Position numbers and translations under genes: made by a program. Positions 1 to 7,949 of a DNA stretch of 35,160 nt are shown here, in pieces. The notes beneath the pieces are model-generated. The model worked only from the letters and a program-made list of their open reading frames with translations. It was not told the DNA's origin and searched no databases. Each line of letters starts with the position of its first letter. The stretch's first letter is position 1. The DNA comes from Erythrobacter sp. (GTDB taxonomy: Bacteria > Pseudomonadota > Alphaproteobacteria > Sphingomonadales > Sphingomonadaceae): NCBI GenBank assembly GCA_013822695.1, contig PNKW01000028.1, positions 1 to 35,160 on the forward strand, given 5' to 3'.

Positions 1-39
1 AACGTGGCCCTGAACCCAAATCGGCCCGCCCCTGCGGGG

Positions 40-69
40 TCGCGTCAGGAAGCGCGCTTCCTGACGCGA
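40..69 (-). terminator. Perfect 30-bp palindrome, probable terminator
   Basis: The two 15-base arms (TCGCGTCAGGAAGCG and its exact reverse complement) meet with no spacer, so RNA from either strand would form a very stable hairpin. It lies 31 bp past the stop codon of the minus-strand PilZ-HTH gene. A second, shorter GC hairpin (CCCC-TGC-GGGG) follows at about 30-40. There is no T-run, so a classical intrinsic terminator is not proven. A dimeric protein site or a dispersed palindromic repeat is also possible. Confidence 0.45.
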
Positions 70-100
70 TCAGAGTGATCCAGATTGGTCGGAAGGTGCT

Positions 101-817
101 CTAAAGCTCGATCATGATCCGCACGGCTTCAGGCGCGGCGCCGCAGGCCGCGGCGATGCGGGCGCGGCAATCGGCGATCACGCCTTCGACCTCGCGCGAG
201 GCCGGGGCGGCGGCGAGGAGTTCGGGATCGACCCCGAGCGCGGCCGCGATCGCGTCGAGCCGTTCGGGCAGCGGCCGGGCCTTGCCCTTCTCCCACGCCC
301 AGACGGTCGGCTTGCTGACCCCCAACGCAGCGGCGACATCGGCGAGCGTCAACCCGGCCTCCCGCCGCAGCCGGTTCAGTCGCGTGCCGAGCCCTTCGCC
401 GGGCGCAGCGCCCGCCGGCGGCGGGCTGCCTGCGGGCAAGCCCCCCTGCGGCCGGGTCGGCACCCCGGGGGCAAAACCCTGAAGCTGCGCGGCGGCGAGC
501 GCGGCGGCGCCCAGGGGGGCGGCGAAGGCGCAGCCGTAGAGCTTCTCCGAACGCCAGACCACCGTGGCGACCACCGCACCTGCCTCGGGCAGATCGAGCG
601 CGAGCTGCTCGCCCTCCGCCAGTTCCAGCGCGGTTTCGAGCAGCAGGCCAGCGGCCGAGATGTTGTGGATCGTGACGTTGGCCTCCAGCCCGTCGGGGCC
701 GGCGTCGGCAAAGAAGCCGCTGGTCTCCAGCCACAGCGCCCGGCGCAGGGCACTGCGCTGGCTGGCGGCGGCGGGAGAGGCGGCGGGCGTTTGATCGAGG
801 TGGGCCTTGATGGCCAT
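101..817 (-). CDS. PilZ domain protein with C-terminal XRE-type helix-turn-helix
   Basis: This 238-aa protein is probably a cyclic-di-GMP-responsive DNA-binding regulator. Residues about 20-105 look like a PilZ domain. An R-x3-R motif (R21, R25, R26) is followed by the N-x-S-x2-G signature at 52-57 (NISAAG), the two elements that normally hold c-di-GMP. A Pro/Gly/Ala-rich linker (about 115-145) leads to a clear XRE/Cro-type HTH at about 146-197 (TLADVAAALGVSKPTVWAWE). The last 40 residues are unassigned. The ATG at 817 is chosen because the PilZ motif begins soon after it. The gene is transcribed away from the membrane-protein gene at 965. PilZ joined to an HTH is not a common architecture. 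The domain calls are firm; the regulatory role is inferred. Confidence 0.8.
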   Translation of the reverse strand: MAIKAHLDQTPAASPAAASQRSALRRALWLETSGFFADAGPDGLEANVTIHNISAAGLLLETALELAEGEQLALDLPEAGAVVATVVWRSEKLYGCAFAAPLGAAALAAAQLQGFAPGVPTRPQGGLPAGSPPPAGAAPGEGLGTRLNRLRREAGLTLADVAAALGVSKPTVWAWEKGKARPLPERLDAIAAALGVDPELLAAAPASREVEGVIADCRARIAAACGAAPEAVRIMIEL

Positions 818-891
818 GACACAGGGGCTCCGGGTTCGGGAGTGAACGCGGCAACAGTCCGGCCAATTTTCCTAACAAACAGCCACCGGAT

Positions 892-920
892 TTGGTTAAT
901 TCCGGTGTAGCGGGCTATCT
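892..920 (+). promoter_or_regulatory. Candidate sigma-70 promoter for the 965-1861 gene
   Basis: TTGGTT at 892-897 and CTATCT at 915-920 are separated by exactly 17 bp, in the only AT-rich part of the divergent intergenic region 818-964. This resembles an alphaproteobacterial housekeeping promoter and would start transcription at about 927, some 38 bases before the ATG. It is called from sequence only. Confidence 0.4.
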
Positions 921-964
921 TTCAGCTAACCGGCAGTCGCCGCGGGAAGGGATTGGGTCAGTCG

Positions 965-1861
965 ATGACGCGGGCGGTGATCGTCACGGGCGTTCTTGCA
1001 GGGCTGGTACTGCTGCTGGGCGATGCGATCGGCTTCTTCGCCTTCATCCCGCCGGTCGGCCTGCTGCTGCTGATGCCCTCGTTGTTCCTCTACCTGCTGG
1101 CGGTGTGGGGTGTCGCGGCAATCCTCCCGATCCGGCGCGTGTGGCTGGCGCGCGGCGCGGCGCTTATGATCGTGATCGGACTGGCGAGTCTTGCCGTGCT
1201 GCCGTTGCGCCTTGCTGCCATCGCCGAATTCGAGCGGCGCGCCGGGGTGCCCGACATCGTCCCGCCAGCGCGCATCGCGCTTGCGGGCGATGTGCGGATC
1301 GAGGAGAGCTATGCCCTCACCAGCCGAGTCTGCGATGACCTGTGCCTCGCCGTGCTCGACATGGACGGGGTGACTTCGGTCACCGTGGCGGACCCGCAGG
1401 GGACGACCACCTTCCGCCTTGCGGCGCGCGAGGATGCCGACCCGGCGGCGGTGGCGCAGCCGCGCGATCCCGGCGGGTTGGTCGCATGGGTCGGATGCGG
1501 CGAGGACAGCGGGCAGGTTGAGGCCCAGTGGCAGGCGCGTCTTGCGGGGCCGGAGCGGCTCGTGCGCAGCGCGTCCGTGACCCGTGCCGATTACACCTTG
1601 CGCCCCTCCGCCGACGAAATCCTGCGCGGGCGGACGGTGATCGCCCGGCGGACCAGCGTGATCGTCAGGGTGCCGATTATCCCGCCGTTTCTGCTCCCTT
1701 CACACGTCAGCAATGATGCCGCTTACGGGAACGGACCGCTCACCCTCGCCACGACCGAGCGCCGCGCCGGGCCCTACACCGAAGGCGAGCACCCCTATGC
1801 CGTGATGGGACAATGGCTGGCGCTCAGGAACTACGATCAGTCCTTGGCGTCCAGCCCATAG
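965..1861 (+). CDS. Membrane protein of unknown function
   Basis: I do not recognise this 298-aa protein. The N-terminal 90 residues contain about three hydrophobic helices rich in Leu, Val and Ala. The remaining 200 or so residues are mostly polar and contain a C-x3-C pair (VCDDLC) and a further Cys, suggesting an extracytoplasmic domain that may hold a disulphide. The ATG at 965 lies behind GGGAAGGGA (942-950). A TTG at 953 would add four residues but sits too close to that Shine-Dalgarno sequence. The 3' end overlaps the 3' end of the convergent aspartate kinase gene by 25 bp. It is divergent from the PilZ-HTH gene, which gives no strong functional hint. Confidence 0.65.
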   Translation: MTRAVIVTGVLAGLVLLLGDAIGFFAFIPPVGLLLLMPSLFLYLLAVWGVAAILPIRRVWLARGAALMIVIGLASLAVLPLRLAAIAEFERRAGVPDIVPPARIALAGDVRIEESYALTSRVCDDLCLAVLDMDGVTSVTVADPQGTTTFRLAAREDADPAAVAQPRDPGGLVAWVGCGEDSGQVEAQWQARLAGPERLVRSASVTRADYTLRPSADEILRGRTVIARRTSVIVRVPIIPPFLLPSHVSNDAAYGNGPLTLATTERRAGPYTEGEHPYAVMGQWLALRNYDQSLASSP

Positions 1862-3108
1862 GCGGTGTGCAGCACGCGCACCGCAAGCTCGGTTTCGTCT
1901 TCGTCGATCATCACGCTGATCTTGATCTCGCTGGTCGAGATCGCCTGGATGTTGATCCCCCGGTCGCTCAGCGCGCGGAACATCGAGCTGGCGACGCCCG
2001 CGTGGCTCTTCATGCCCACGCCCACGACAGAGATCTTGGCGATCTTGCTGTCGGTGATGATCCGGTTGAAGCCGATTTCGCCGCGCCGGTCTTCGAGCAG
2101 CGCCTGCGCGCGGGCGAGATCGGACTGGGGGACCGTGAAGGTCACGTCGGTCTCGCCCTTGTCGCGCCCGACGTTCTGGATGATCATGTCGACATTGATC
2201 GAGGCCGCGGCGAGCGGCTCGAAAATATTCGCCACCGCGCCCGGACGGTCCGGCACGCGGGTGAGGATCACCTTGGCCTCGTTCTTGTCATGCGCGATGC
2301 CGGTCACAAGCTGGCGTTCCATCAGGCCCTTCTCCACCAATTCGTCCATTTCCTGTTCCGAGACGATCATCGTCCCGGGCAGATCATCGGCGGGCGGCGC
2401 GCCCTCGCCGATAAAGCTCGACAATACCTGCACCCGCACCTTTTCCTTCATGGCGAGGCCGACCGAGCGGGTCTGGAGCACCTTGGCCCCCACCGATGCG
2501 AGTTCGAGCATTTCCTCGTAGGTCACCGCCTTCTGCTTCTTCGCCTTGGCGACGATGCGCGGGTCGGTGGTGTAGACGCCGTCGACATCGGTGTAGATGT
2601 CGCAGCGGTCCGCCTTGATCGCGGCGGCGACGGCGACTGCCGACGTGTCCGATCCGCCGCGTCCCAGCGTGGTGACGCGGTTATCCTCTGAAAGCCCCTG
2701 AAAGCCCGGGATCACCGCAATCTCGCCCGCTTCCATGCTGGCGATCAGCGCCTCGGCATTGATCGATTCGACCCGTGCCTTGGCGTGGGCTTCGATGGTG
2801 TGGATCGGCAATTGCCAGCCGAGCCAGCTGCGCGACTTGCAGCCCAATGCCTGAAGGGTCAGCGCCAGCAACCCGCTCGTCACCTGCTCGCCGCTGGCGA
2901 CGACCACGTCATATTCGGCCGGGTCATAGAGCGGGTTCGCCTCGCGGCAGAAATTGACCAGCCGGTCGGTCTCGCCCGCCATCGCGCTGACGACCACCGC
3001 GACAGAATCGCCCCGCGCGGCCTGCGCGCGCACGATATTGGCGACGCGGCGGATGCGTTCCGTCCCGGCCATCGAGGTGCCGCCGAATTTCATCACGATC
3101 CGGGCCAA
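1837..3108 (-). CDS. lysC: Aspartate kinase
   Basis: This cytoplasmic enzyme phosphorylates L-aspartate, the first step toward lysine, threonine, methionine and diaminopimelate. The 423-aa length suits the single-function alpha-type enzyme. The N-terminal kinase domain carries KFGGTS (residues 8-13) and the GRGGSDTSA signature. Two C-terminal ACT domains (about 270-345 and 350-420) are where lysine or threonine feedback normally acts. The start codon is TTG, supported by CAGGAG seven bases upstream and by the expected ARIVMKFGGTS beginning. The downstream in-frame ATG would leave too short an N-terminus. The gene is divergent from ubiG with a 49-bp gap that must hold both promoters, and its stop lies 25 bp inside the convergent membrane-protein gene. 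Confidence 0.96.
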   Translation of the reverse strand: MARIVMKFGGTSMAGTERIRRVANIVRAQAARGDSVAVVVSAMAGETDRLVNFCREANPLYDPAEYDVVVASGEQVTSGLLALTLQALGCKSRSWLGWQLPIHTIEAHAKARVESINAEALIASMEAGEIAVIPGFQGLSEDNRVTTLGRGGSDTSAVAVAAAIKADRCDIYTDVDGVYTTDPRIVAKAKKQKAVTYEEMLELASVGAKVLQTRSVGLAMKEKVRVQVLSSFIGEGAPPADDLPGTMIVSEQEMDELVEKGLMERQLVTGIAHDKNEAKVILTRVPDRPGAVANIFEPLAAASINVDMIIQNVGRDKGETDVTFTVPQSDLARAQALLEDRRGEIGFNRIITDSKIAKISVVGVGMKSHAGVASSMFRALSDRGINIQAISTSEIKISVMIDEDETELAVRVLHTAYGLDAKD

Positions 3109-3157
3109 GAGAAAGCTCCTGCTGGTGAGTGTCCGCGCGCGCTGTTAGGGATGCTTC

Positions 3158-3895
3158 ATGGGAAACGCAAACATCTCGAATGTTACAATTCGCCCCGAAG
3201 AGGCGGATTTTTTCGCAAAGCTGGCGCGCGACTGGTGGAATCCGAAAGGCCCGATGGCGAGCTTGCATCAGGTGAACCCGGTGCGGCTGGCCTTTGTGCG
3301 CGAGGCTATCGACGCGCATTGGCCTAATGCGGCGAGCGCGGGCAAGCCGCTCGCGGGCAAGTCCGCGCTCGATATCGGCTGCGGCGCGGGGCTGCTGTGC
3401 GAGCCGCTGGCGCGGCTGGGCGCGGCGGTGACGGGGGTCGACGCGGCGGCGGAGAATATCGCAGCCGCCGCCGCCCATGCCGAAGGCGTGGGTCTCGATA
3501 TCCGCTACATGGCGGGCGAGGTGGGCGCGCTCGACATCGGCACCTTCGACCTCGTCACCAGCGTCGAGGTGATCGAGCATGTCGCCGACAAGCCCGCCTT
3601 CCTGCGCGATGTGGCAGCGCGGTTGGCGCCTGACGGGTTGCTCGTCATGTCGACCCCCAACCGCACGGCGGCCAGCCGGGTGCTGCTGGTGGGCGCGGCG
3701 GAGGCGGTGGGCTATGTCCCGCGCGGCACCCACCACTGGGAGGATTTCGTCACCCCGGAGGAGCTCGAGGCGCTGCTGGCGGATGCGGGTCTGACCGTGA
3801 CCACAAGGCGCGGGATCGCGTGGCGGCCGGGCAAGGGGTTGCACCTCGCCGAAGACATGTCGCTGAATTATATTCTGTCAGCGAAGCGCGCCTGA
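3158..3895 (+). CDS. ubiG: Ubiquinone biosynthesis O-methyltransferase UbiG
   Basis: UbiG performs both S-adenosylmethionine-dependent O-methylations in ubiquinone synthesis, at the inner membrane surface. The 245-aa protein has the family N-terminus (FAKLARDWWNPKGPM), glycine-rich SAM motif I (LDIGCG, 71-76), an acidic residue ending the next strand (GVDA), and the SVEVIEHV and STPNRT segments typical of UbiG. AGGGA seven bases before the ATG supports the start. It is divergent from lysC. A repeat-like palindrome follows its stop and separates it from the convergent glycerophosphodiesterase gene. Confidence 0.95.
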   Translation: MGNANISNVTIRPEEADFFAKLARDWWNPKGPMASLHQVNPVRLAFVREAIDAHWPNAASAGKPLAGKSALDIGCGAGLLCEPLARLGAAVTGVDAAAENIAAAAAHAEGVGLDIRYMAGEVGALDIGTFDLVTSVEVIEHVADKPAFLRDVAARLAPDGLLVMSTPNRTAASRVLLVGAAEAVGYVPRGTHHWEDFVTPEELEALLADAGLTVTTRRGIAWRPGKGLHLAEDMSLNYILSAKRA

Positions 3896-3903
3896 ACTTT
3901 CTC

Positions 3904-3929
3904 GTCACCCCAGTGCAAGCTGGGGTGAC
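3904..3929. repeat. Palindromic repeat between convergent genes, possible bidirectional terminator
   Basis: A perfect 10-bp stem (GTCACCCCAG / CTGGGGTGAC) with a 6-base loop (TGCAAG) fills most of the 36-bp gap between the ubiG and glycerophosphodiesterase stops. From general knowledge, sequences of this type are scattered through sphingomonad genomes as intergenic palindromes. Its place between convergent genes suits a two-way terminator. Confidence 0.6.
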
Positions 3930-3931
3930 GG

Positions 3932-4993
3932 TTATTCAGGAGCGCACCAGCCGTTCCACACCACGCCTTTGCGTTCGGCGACGATCTGCTTGGGGCTGTC
4001 CGTGAACACCCCGTCAACTCCGGCCTTTCGGAGCGCCGCAAACAACTTGTTGTAGCAGCCCTCTCCCCCTTCGCCGGGGCGACGGAAGCGCATCGGGAGG
4101 AAGTCGTTCTCGATCCGCAGCGTCCAGGCATGGACCTTGAGGCCCGCCGCATGGGCATCAGCGACGAGCGAGGTCGGTTCGCCCTCGTCGGTAAGGATCA
4201 TGCCCGCAAAGGCGCCCACAGCATCAGCATATTTCGCCACTTCCACAAGCCCGGTGGGCGTCACCATCTCGGCATAGCGCATCGCCGGTTCATCCGCGGG
4301 GCCCTCGCCGGGGGCGACCAGTTGCACCAGCTTGAACCCGCCGCCGCGCGCCTTGAGGCGCTGGAGCGGGGCGATCTCGAAGCTCTGGATGAAGACCGGG
4401 TCAGCCGCCGTGATGCCGAGCACCCTGAAGTCGCGCAGCAGCAGGTCGACAAGGTCGATCCCGGCATTCTGGAGCAGGAAGCTCGGGTGCTTGAGTTCCG
4501 GATAGAGCCCGATCCGCTTTCCCGTCTCGGCCTTCTTGGCGCGCACCAGCTTCACGATGTCGGCGAGCGTCGGCACCTGATACAACCCGTCGTAGCGCGC
4601 ATTGGCCGGGCGCAGCGACGGGATGCGCTCCTTCGCGCGCAGGGTGCGCAGTTCGGCAAGGGTGAAGTCCTCGGCGAACCAGCCCGCGATCTTCTGCCCG
4701 TCAATGGTCTTGTCGCGGCGGCGATCCTCGAATTCCTCGCGGGAGGCGACATCGGTGGTGCCCGACAGCTCGTTCTCATGGCGCGCCACCAGCACCAGAT
4801 CCTTGGTGGCGACGAGATCGGGCTCGATATAGTCCGCACCCTGATCGATCGCGCGTTCATAGGCGGCGAGGGTATGTTCGGGCCGTTCGGCACTCGCCCC
4901 GCGGTGGGCGATGATCAGCATTTCGCTGTCCTGCGCAGTCACGGGAGCGGCGACGGCGAGCGCGGCGGCCAGAATTATCGCGGGTCTCATCAT
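3932..4993 (-). CDS. Secreted glycerophosphodiester phosphodiesterase
   Basis: This enzyme hydrolyses glycerophosphodiesters to glycerol-3-phosphate and an alcohol. The 353-aa protein has a signal peptide (about 1-20, ending VTAQ), so it should act in the periplasm like GlpQ. The GDPD core shows HRG at 30-32, the metal-binding E-x-D of IEPDL (E57, D59) and H72. The length and the insert between strands match periplasmic GlpQ more than the small cytosolic UgpQ. The ATG at 4993 overlaps the TGA of the NadR-like gene (ATGA), so it is the last gene of a coupled pnuC-nadR-gdpD operon. Its link to the NAD-salvage genes is unexplained. Confidence 0.9.
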   Translation of the reverse strand: MMRPAIILAAALAVAAPVTAQDSEMLIIAHRGASAERPEHTLAAYERAIDQGADYIEPDLVATKDLVLVARHENELSGTTDVASREEFEDRRRDKTIDGQKIAGWFAEDFTLAELRTLRAKERIPSLRPANARYDGLYQVPTLADIVKLVRAKKAETGKRIGLYPELKHPSFLLQNAGIDLVDLLLRDFRVLGITAADPVFIQSFEIAPLQRLKARGGGFKLVQLVAPGEGPADEPAMRYAEMVTPTGLVEVAKYADAVGAFAGMILTDEGEPTSLVADAHAAGLKVHAWTLRIENDFLPMRFRRPGEGGEGCYNKLFAALRKAGVDGVFTDSPKQIVAERKGVVWNGWCAPE

Positions 4994-5970
4994 GTCATCG
5001 CTCCTATCGCGGCGCGCGCCGCTGCCAGCCGCGCTTCGCCCTGCCCGGATACCCGCGCGAAGGGAACTCCGGCATCGACCAGCACCTGTTCCACGATCAT
5101 TGCGAACCTGTGACGGTCGGCGGGATCGCTGAAGAAGCGGGTGCCGTCGTCGACCCAGGGCAGGTCGGGCTCGAACAGCAGATAGAGATCGCACCTTGCC
5201 GCAGCCATCAGTTCGGGCGGACGTGTCCCGAGCAGCATCTCGGTCCATGCGGCGGTCATCAATGCGTCGGTATCGGCGATCAGCAACGGGCCTGCCCATT
5301 CGGCGGCCGCCGCGATCATCGCGGTCTGGGCGCGGCCGATGAGGAGGAGGTCGTCGTGGGTGAGTGGCTTCCTGTGCACCTCGCAATGGCTGCGGCCATA
5401 TTCGCCCACAATGAGCGCCCCGGTCTCGGCGGCGAGGGCATCGGCGAGGGTGGACTTGCCGGTGCTCTCGGCCCCGTGGAGGCAGACGGTGCGGCGGTAA
5501 TGCGCCTGCACCGGCGCGGGGAGGTAGGGCCAATGCGCCGCCGGATCGGCGCGGACGGCGCTGGCGGAAAGCCCCGCGACCGGATCGCCCGCGAGGCCCA
5601 GCACCCGCCCGCCAAGCGGCACGAACAACCCGCCGACCTGCCGGGCAAGCTCCGCCCCATAATCCTCGCCGGCGAAGACGTAGTCTATGGGTTCGGGGTG
5701 CGCGGCGGCGACGATGGCGCGCCAGATCTGCCAGAAACCGGCGCTGTCTTCCGGGGCCTGGGGGACGATTTCCCCGTGGCCGACGACCCTGCAATCGGGG
5801 GCCAGCGCGTGCATCCATTGGAGGCGCGTCTCTCCCGGGATCGGGTCGCCGGGAAGCCAGCACACCAGCACCGTCAGCTCGTCCACCAGCGCGCGCGCGG
5901 CGCGGATCAGCGAGAGGTGCCCGGCATGCGGGGGCATGAACTTGCCGAGCAGGAAGCCGCGTTTCGTCAC
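4990..5970 (-). CDS. nadR: NadR-like bifunctional NMN adenylyltransferase / ribosylnicotinamide kinase
   Basis: This 326-aa cytoplasmic enzyme should phosphorylate nicotinamide riboside and adenylate the NMN to NAD. The N-terminal nucleotidyltransferase half has HAGH (15-18, the HxGH motif) and a SASAVR element near 135-140 resembling the ISxTxxR motif. The C-terminal kinase half has a Walker A loop (GAESTGKST, 166-174). Unlike enterobacterial NadR there is no N-terminal repressor domain. The GTG at 5970 is fixed by the 4-bp GTGA overlap with the pnuC stop and by the motif position near the N-terminus. Coupling to PnuC supports a nicotinamide riboside route. Confidence 0.9.
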   Translation of the reverse strand: MTKRGFLLGKFMPPHAGHLSLIRAARALVDELTVLVCWLPGDPIPGETRLQWMHALAPDCRVVGHGEIVPQAPEDSAGFWQIWRAIVAAAHPEPIDYVFAGEDYGAELARQVGGLFVPLGGRVLGLAGDPVAGLSASAVRADPAAHWPYLPAPVQAHYRRTVCLHGAESTGKSTLADALAAETGALIVGEYGRSHCEVHRKPLTHDDLLLIGRAQTAMIAAAAEWAGPLLIADTDALMTAAWTEMLLGTRPPELMAAARCDLYLLFEPDLPWVDDGTRFFSDPADRHRFAMIVEQVLVDAGVPFARVSGQGEARLAAARAAIGAMT

Positions 5971-6542
5971 GCTTCCACCGCCTCGCCGCTGCGCGCGGCC
6001 TTGGCCCATTGCATCAGCCCCGCCGTCGCCAGCACGAGGAACACGATATAGAGCCCCGCCGTCAGGTAGAGCGCGCGGTTGAGGTAGACCCCGATCGAAA
6101 GCACGTCGATCGCGATCCACAGCGCCCAGTTCTCCACGCGGCGCATCGCCAGCAGCACCTGCGCGACCACGCTCCCGCCCGCGATGGTCGCATCGGCATA
6201 GGGCATGACCGCGTCCGTAAAGCGCGCCATCGTCCAGCCGATGGTGATGCTGGAGACCGCGACCAGCGCCAGCGCGGCCAGCCTCGCGCGCCAGCCCATC
6301 CACTCCACCGCGACCATCCTAGCAAGGCCCCCGGCGCGCGCCCACAGCCACCAGCCCCAGCCCTGCACGACGAAGAAGAACACCTGCAAGCCCGCCTCGC
6401 CATAGAGCCGCGCCTCGCGGAAGATGACGAAGTAGAGCGCCACCATCGCCATGCCGAAGGGGTAATTCCAGATCGAGCGGCGCACCAGCAGAGCGACATT
6501 GGCAATGCCGAGCGCGACGGCGATGATCTCGAGCGGGTTCAT
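5967..6542 (-). CDS. pnuC: PnuC-type nicotinamide riboside transporter
   Basis: This 191-aa inner-membrane protein has about seven hydrophobic segments. It shows PnuC family marks: WNYPFG at 25-30, the LQVFFFVVQGWGWWLW stretch, and a later ENWALWIAIDVLSIGVYLNR segment. PnuC proteins take up vitamin precursors by facilitated diffusion, with intracellular phosphorylation trapping the substrate. Related proteins carry thiamine or riboflavin, but the overlapping NadR-like kinase argues for nicotinamide riboside. The ATG at 6542 follows the ArsC-like stop by 15 bp. I saw no THI-box-like element before it. Confidence 0.9.
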   Translation of the reverse strand: MNPLEIIAVALGIANVALLVRRSIWNYPFGMAMVALYFVIFREARLYGEAGLQVFFFVVQGWGWWLWARAGGLARMVAVEWMGWRARLAALALVAVSSITIGWTMARFTDAVMPYADATIAGGSVVAQVLLAMRRVENWALWIAIDVLSIGVYLNRALYLTAGLYIVFLVLATAGLMQWAKAARSGEAVEA

Positions 6543-6557
6543 TTTTCTGGAGAGTTG

Positions 6558-6908
6558 CTAGCCGAGCGCAGCCGCCCATTCGTCCGGCCGGAAGCCCACC
6601 AGCAAGCCGCCCGGGTGCTCGACGATCGGGCGTTTGATGACGCTGGGATTGGCGGCGAGCAGCGCGGGGGCCTGCGCGGCGTCGGCGGCGCGGGCCTTGT
6701 CGTCCTCGGACAGCGCGCGGAAAGTGGTGCCCTTGCGGTTCACCACGAGGTCAAGACCGGCGGCGGCGATCCAGTTGGCAATGCGCTCGGGCTCTGCCCC
6801 TTCCTTCTTGTAGTCGTGGAAAGTGTAGGCCTTGCCCTCGCCCTCGAGCCACACGCGCGCCTTCTTGACCGTGTCGCAGTTGGGGATGCCGTAAAGGTGG
6901 ATCGTCAT
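6558..6908 (-). CDS. ArsC/Spx-family protein, YffB type
   Basis: This 116-aa thioredoxin-fold protein begins with YGIPNCDTVKKA, the YffB/ArsC active-site region with one conserved Cys (C11), and ends with the family's IKRPIVE and GF-x-P-x-W-x3-L pattern (GFRPDEWAAAL). The single-Cys motif fits a glutathione-dependent reductase or Spx-like protein rather than a proven arsenate reductase. The ATG at 6908 is preferred because it places the first beta strand at residue 2; an ATG at 6932 would add eight poorly supported residues. It may be the first gene of the pnuC operon. Confidence 0.88.
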   Translation of the reverse strand: MTIHLYGIPNCDTVKKARVWLEGEGKAYTFHDYKKEGAEPERIANWIAAAGLDLVVNRKGTTFRALSEDDKARAADAAQAPALLAANPSVIKRPIVEHPGGLLVGFRPDEWAAALG

Positions 6909-6996
6909 TGCAATTCCGAATGTTGCCTGCATTTGCCGTCTTGACGGGCCGGAGCCCGGAATGGGACATGTTTGGCGATCAATCGCGGGGGTGGCA

Positions 6997-7416
6997 ATGG
7001 CGATCTGGAATGCGGACCTTTCGACACGCAGCGGCGCGGAAACCGCCGCCGATCAGGGCGGGCTGGCGTGCTTCATCACCGCCGGGCTGACCGTGCTGGG
7101 CGCGCTGTTGTTCGGCGGAATGGTGGGTTTCAACACTATCGAGGGTCAGCTCACGGCCGGTGTGATCGGCCTTCAGGCGATCGTCGCGCTGGTTGCCGGG
7201 TTTCGGCTGAAGGCGGGCAAGGGCGTGTTCTGGGGCAGCGCGGTGGCGGCGATGCTGGTGCTGGAGATCATCGACAAGCTGCTGAATGCACTGGCTTTTG
7301 GCGGGTTGATCCTGAACGTGTTCTTTCTGGTGATGGTGGTGCAGGGAGTGCGCGGCGCATGGGCGCTGCGGCGCGGCACCGGGTTCGAGGACGATCAGGT
7401 CGAGGTGTTCGAATAG
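6997..7416 (+). CDS. Small membrane protein of unknown function
   Basis: This protein of 139 aa has about four hydrophobic helices spaced over most of its length and a charged C-terminal tail (EDDQVEVFE). I recognise no named domain. Two starts are possible. The ATG at 6997 has GGGGGTGG close upstream and gives a more natural N-terminus. The ATG at 6961 has GGAG six bases upstream and would add 12 residues. It is divergent from the ArsC-like gene and convergent with ruvC. Confidence 0.7.
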   Translation: MAIWNADLSTRSGAETAADQGGLACFITAGLTVLGALLFGGMVGFNTIEGQLTAGVIGLQAIVALVAGFRLKAGKGVFWGSAVAAMLVLEIIDKLLNALAFGGLILNVFFLVMVVQGVRGAWALRRGTGFEDDQVEVFE

Positions 7417-7444
7417 CGCGCTGATTGTGCGCGTTTTCCGCGCC

Positions 7445-7464
7445 GCCGGGTGGCTCCACCCGGC
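7445..7464. terminator. Hairpin between convergent genes
   Basis: A perfect 9-bp GC stem (GCCGGGTGG / CCACCCGGC) around a 2-base centre lies between the stop of the membrane-protein gene and the stop of ruvC. Its placement suits a two-way terminator. There is no strong T-run on either side, so the efficiency is uncertain. Confidence 0.45.
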
Positions 7465-7475
7465 TTGAAATCGCT

Positions 7476-7949
7476 TCAGGCGCGCGGGGCGAGGTGCGCG
7501 TCGGCAATCGCGACGGCGAGTGCGTCGGCCGCATCGCTCCCGGCGATCGTGACGCCCGGCAGCAGCACCTTGACCATCGCGGCGATCTGCATCTTTTCCG
7601 CAGCCCCGGTGCCGGTGACCGCTTTCTTCACCAGCCGCGCGGCGTGTTCATTGACCGCCAGCCCCGCCGCCCCGCACGCCGCCAGCACCGCGCCCCGGGC
7701 TTGCGCGAGCTTGAGGGTCGACTGCGGGTTCTTGTTGACGAAGATTTCCTCCGCCGCCGCGCGGGTCGGGCGATGGGCGGCGATCACTGCGGCGAGCCCC
7801 GCCTGAAGCGCCGCCAGCCGCTCGGTCATCGGTGCTGCCGGATCGGTCTTGATCTGTCCGTTCGCGACGTGGCTCAGACGTGCCCCCACGGCGCGGATCA
7901 CGCCCCAGCCGGTCGAGGACAGCGAGGGGTCAAGGCCGAGGATGATCAG
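7476..7949 (-). CDS. ruvC: Holliday junction endonuclease RuvC, apparently with a CTG start
   Basis: RuvC cuts Holliday junctions symmetrically as a dimer with RuvAB. Read from the CTG at 7949 the protein is 157 aa and holds the complete catalytic set: D7 (in [15 protein letters not shown]), E67/E68 ([12 protein letters not shown]), and D139 and D142 (GSDAADA). The first ATG/GTG/TTG in frame is a GTG at 7901, which would drop D7. The frame is closed by a stop at 7968-7970, and only GGT, GAT, GGA, GAA, GCT and GGG lie between. GGAG precedes the CTG at normal spacing, and CTGA overlaps the yebC stop by 4 bp. An ATC start at 7946 is a less likely alternative. The yebC-ruvC order is widely conserved. 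Confidence 0.9.
   Translation of the reverse strand: MIILGLDPSLSSTGWGVIRAVGARLSHVANGQIKTDPAAPMTERLAALQAGLAAVIAAHRPTRAAAEEIFVNKNPQSTLKLAQARGAVLAACGAAGLAVNEHAARLVKKAVTGTGAAEKMQIAAMVKVLLPGVTIAGSDAADALAVAIADAHLAPRA

Noticed and set aside
3932..5863. One 643-residue minus-strand frame joining the glycerophosphodiesterase to upstream sequence
   Set aside because: The upstream half is the NadR-like gene read in another frame. The signal peptide and the ATGA overlap place the true start at 4993.
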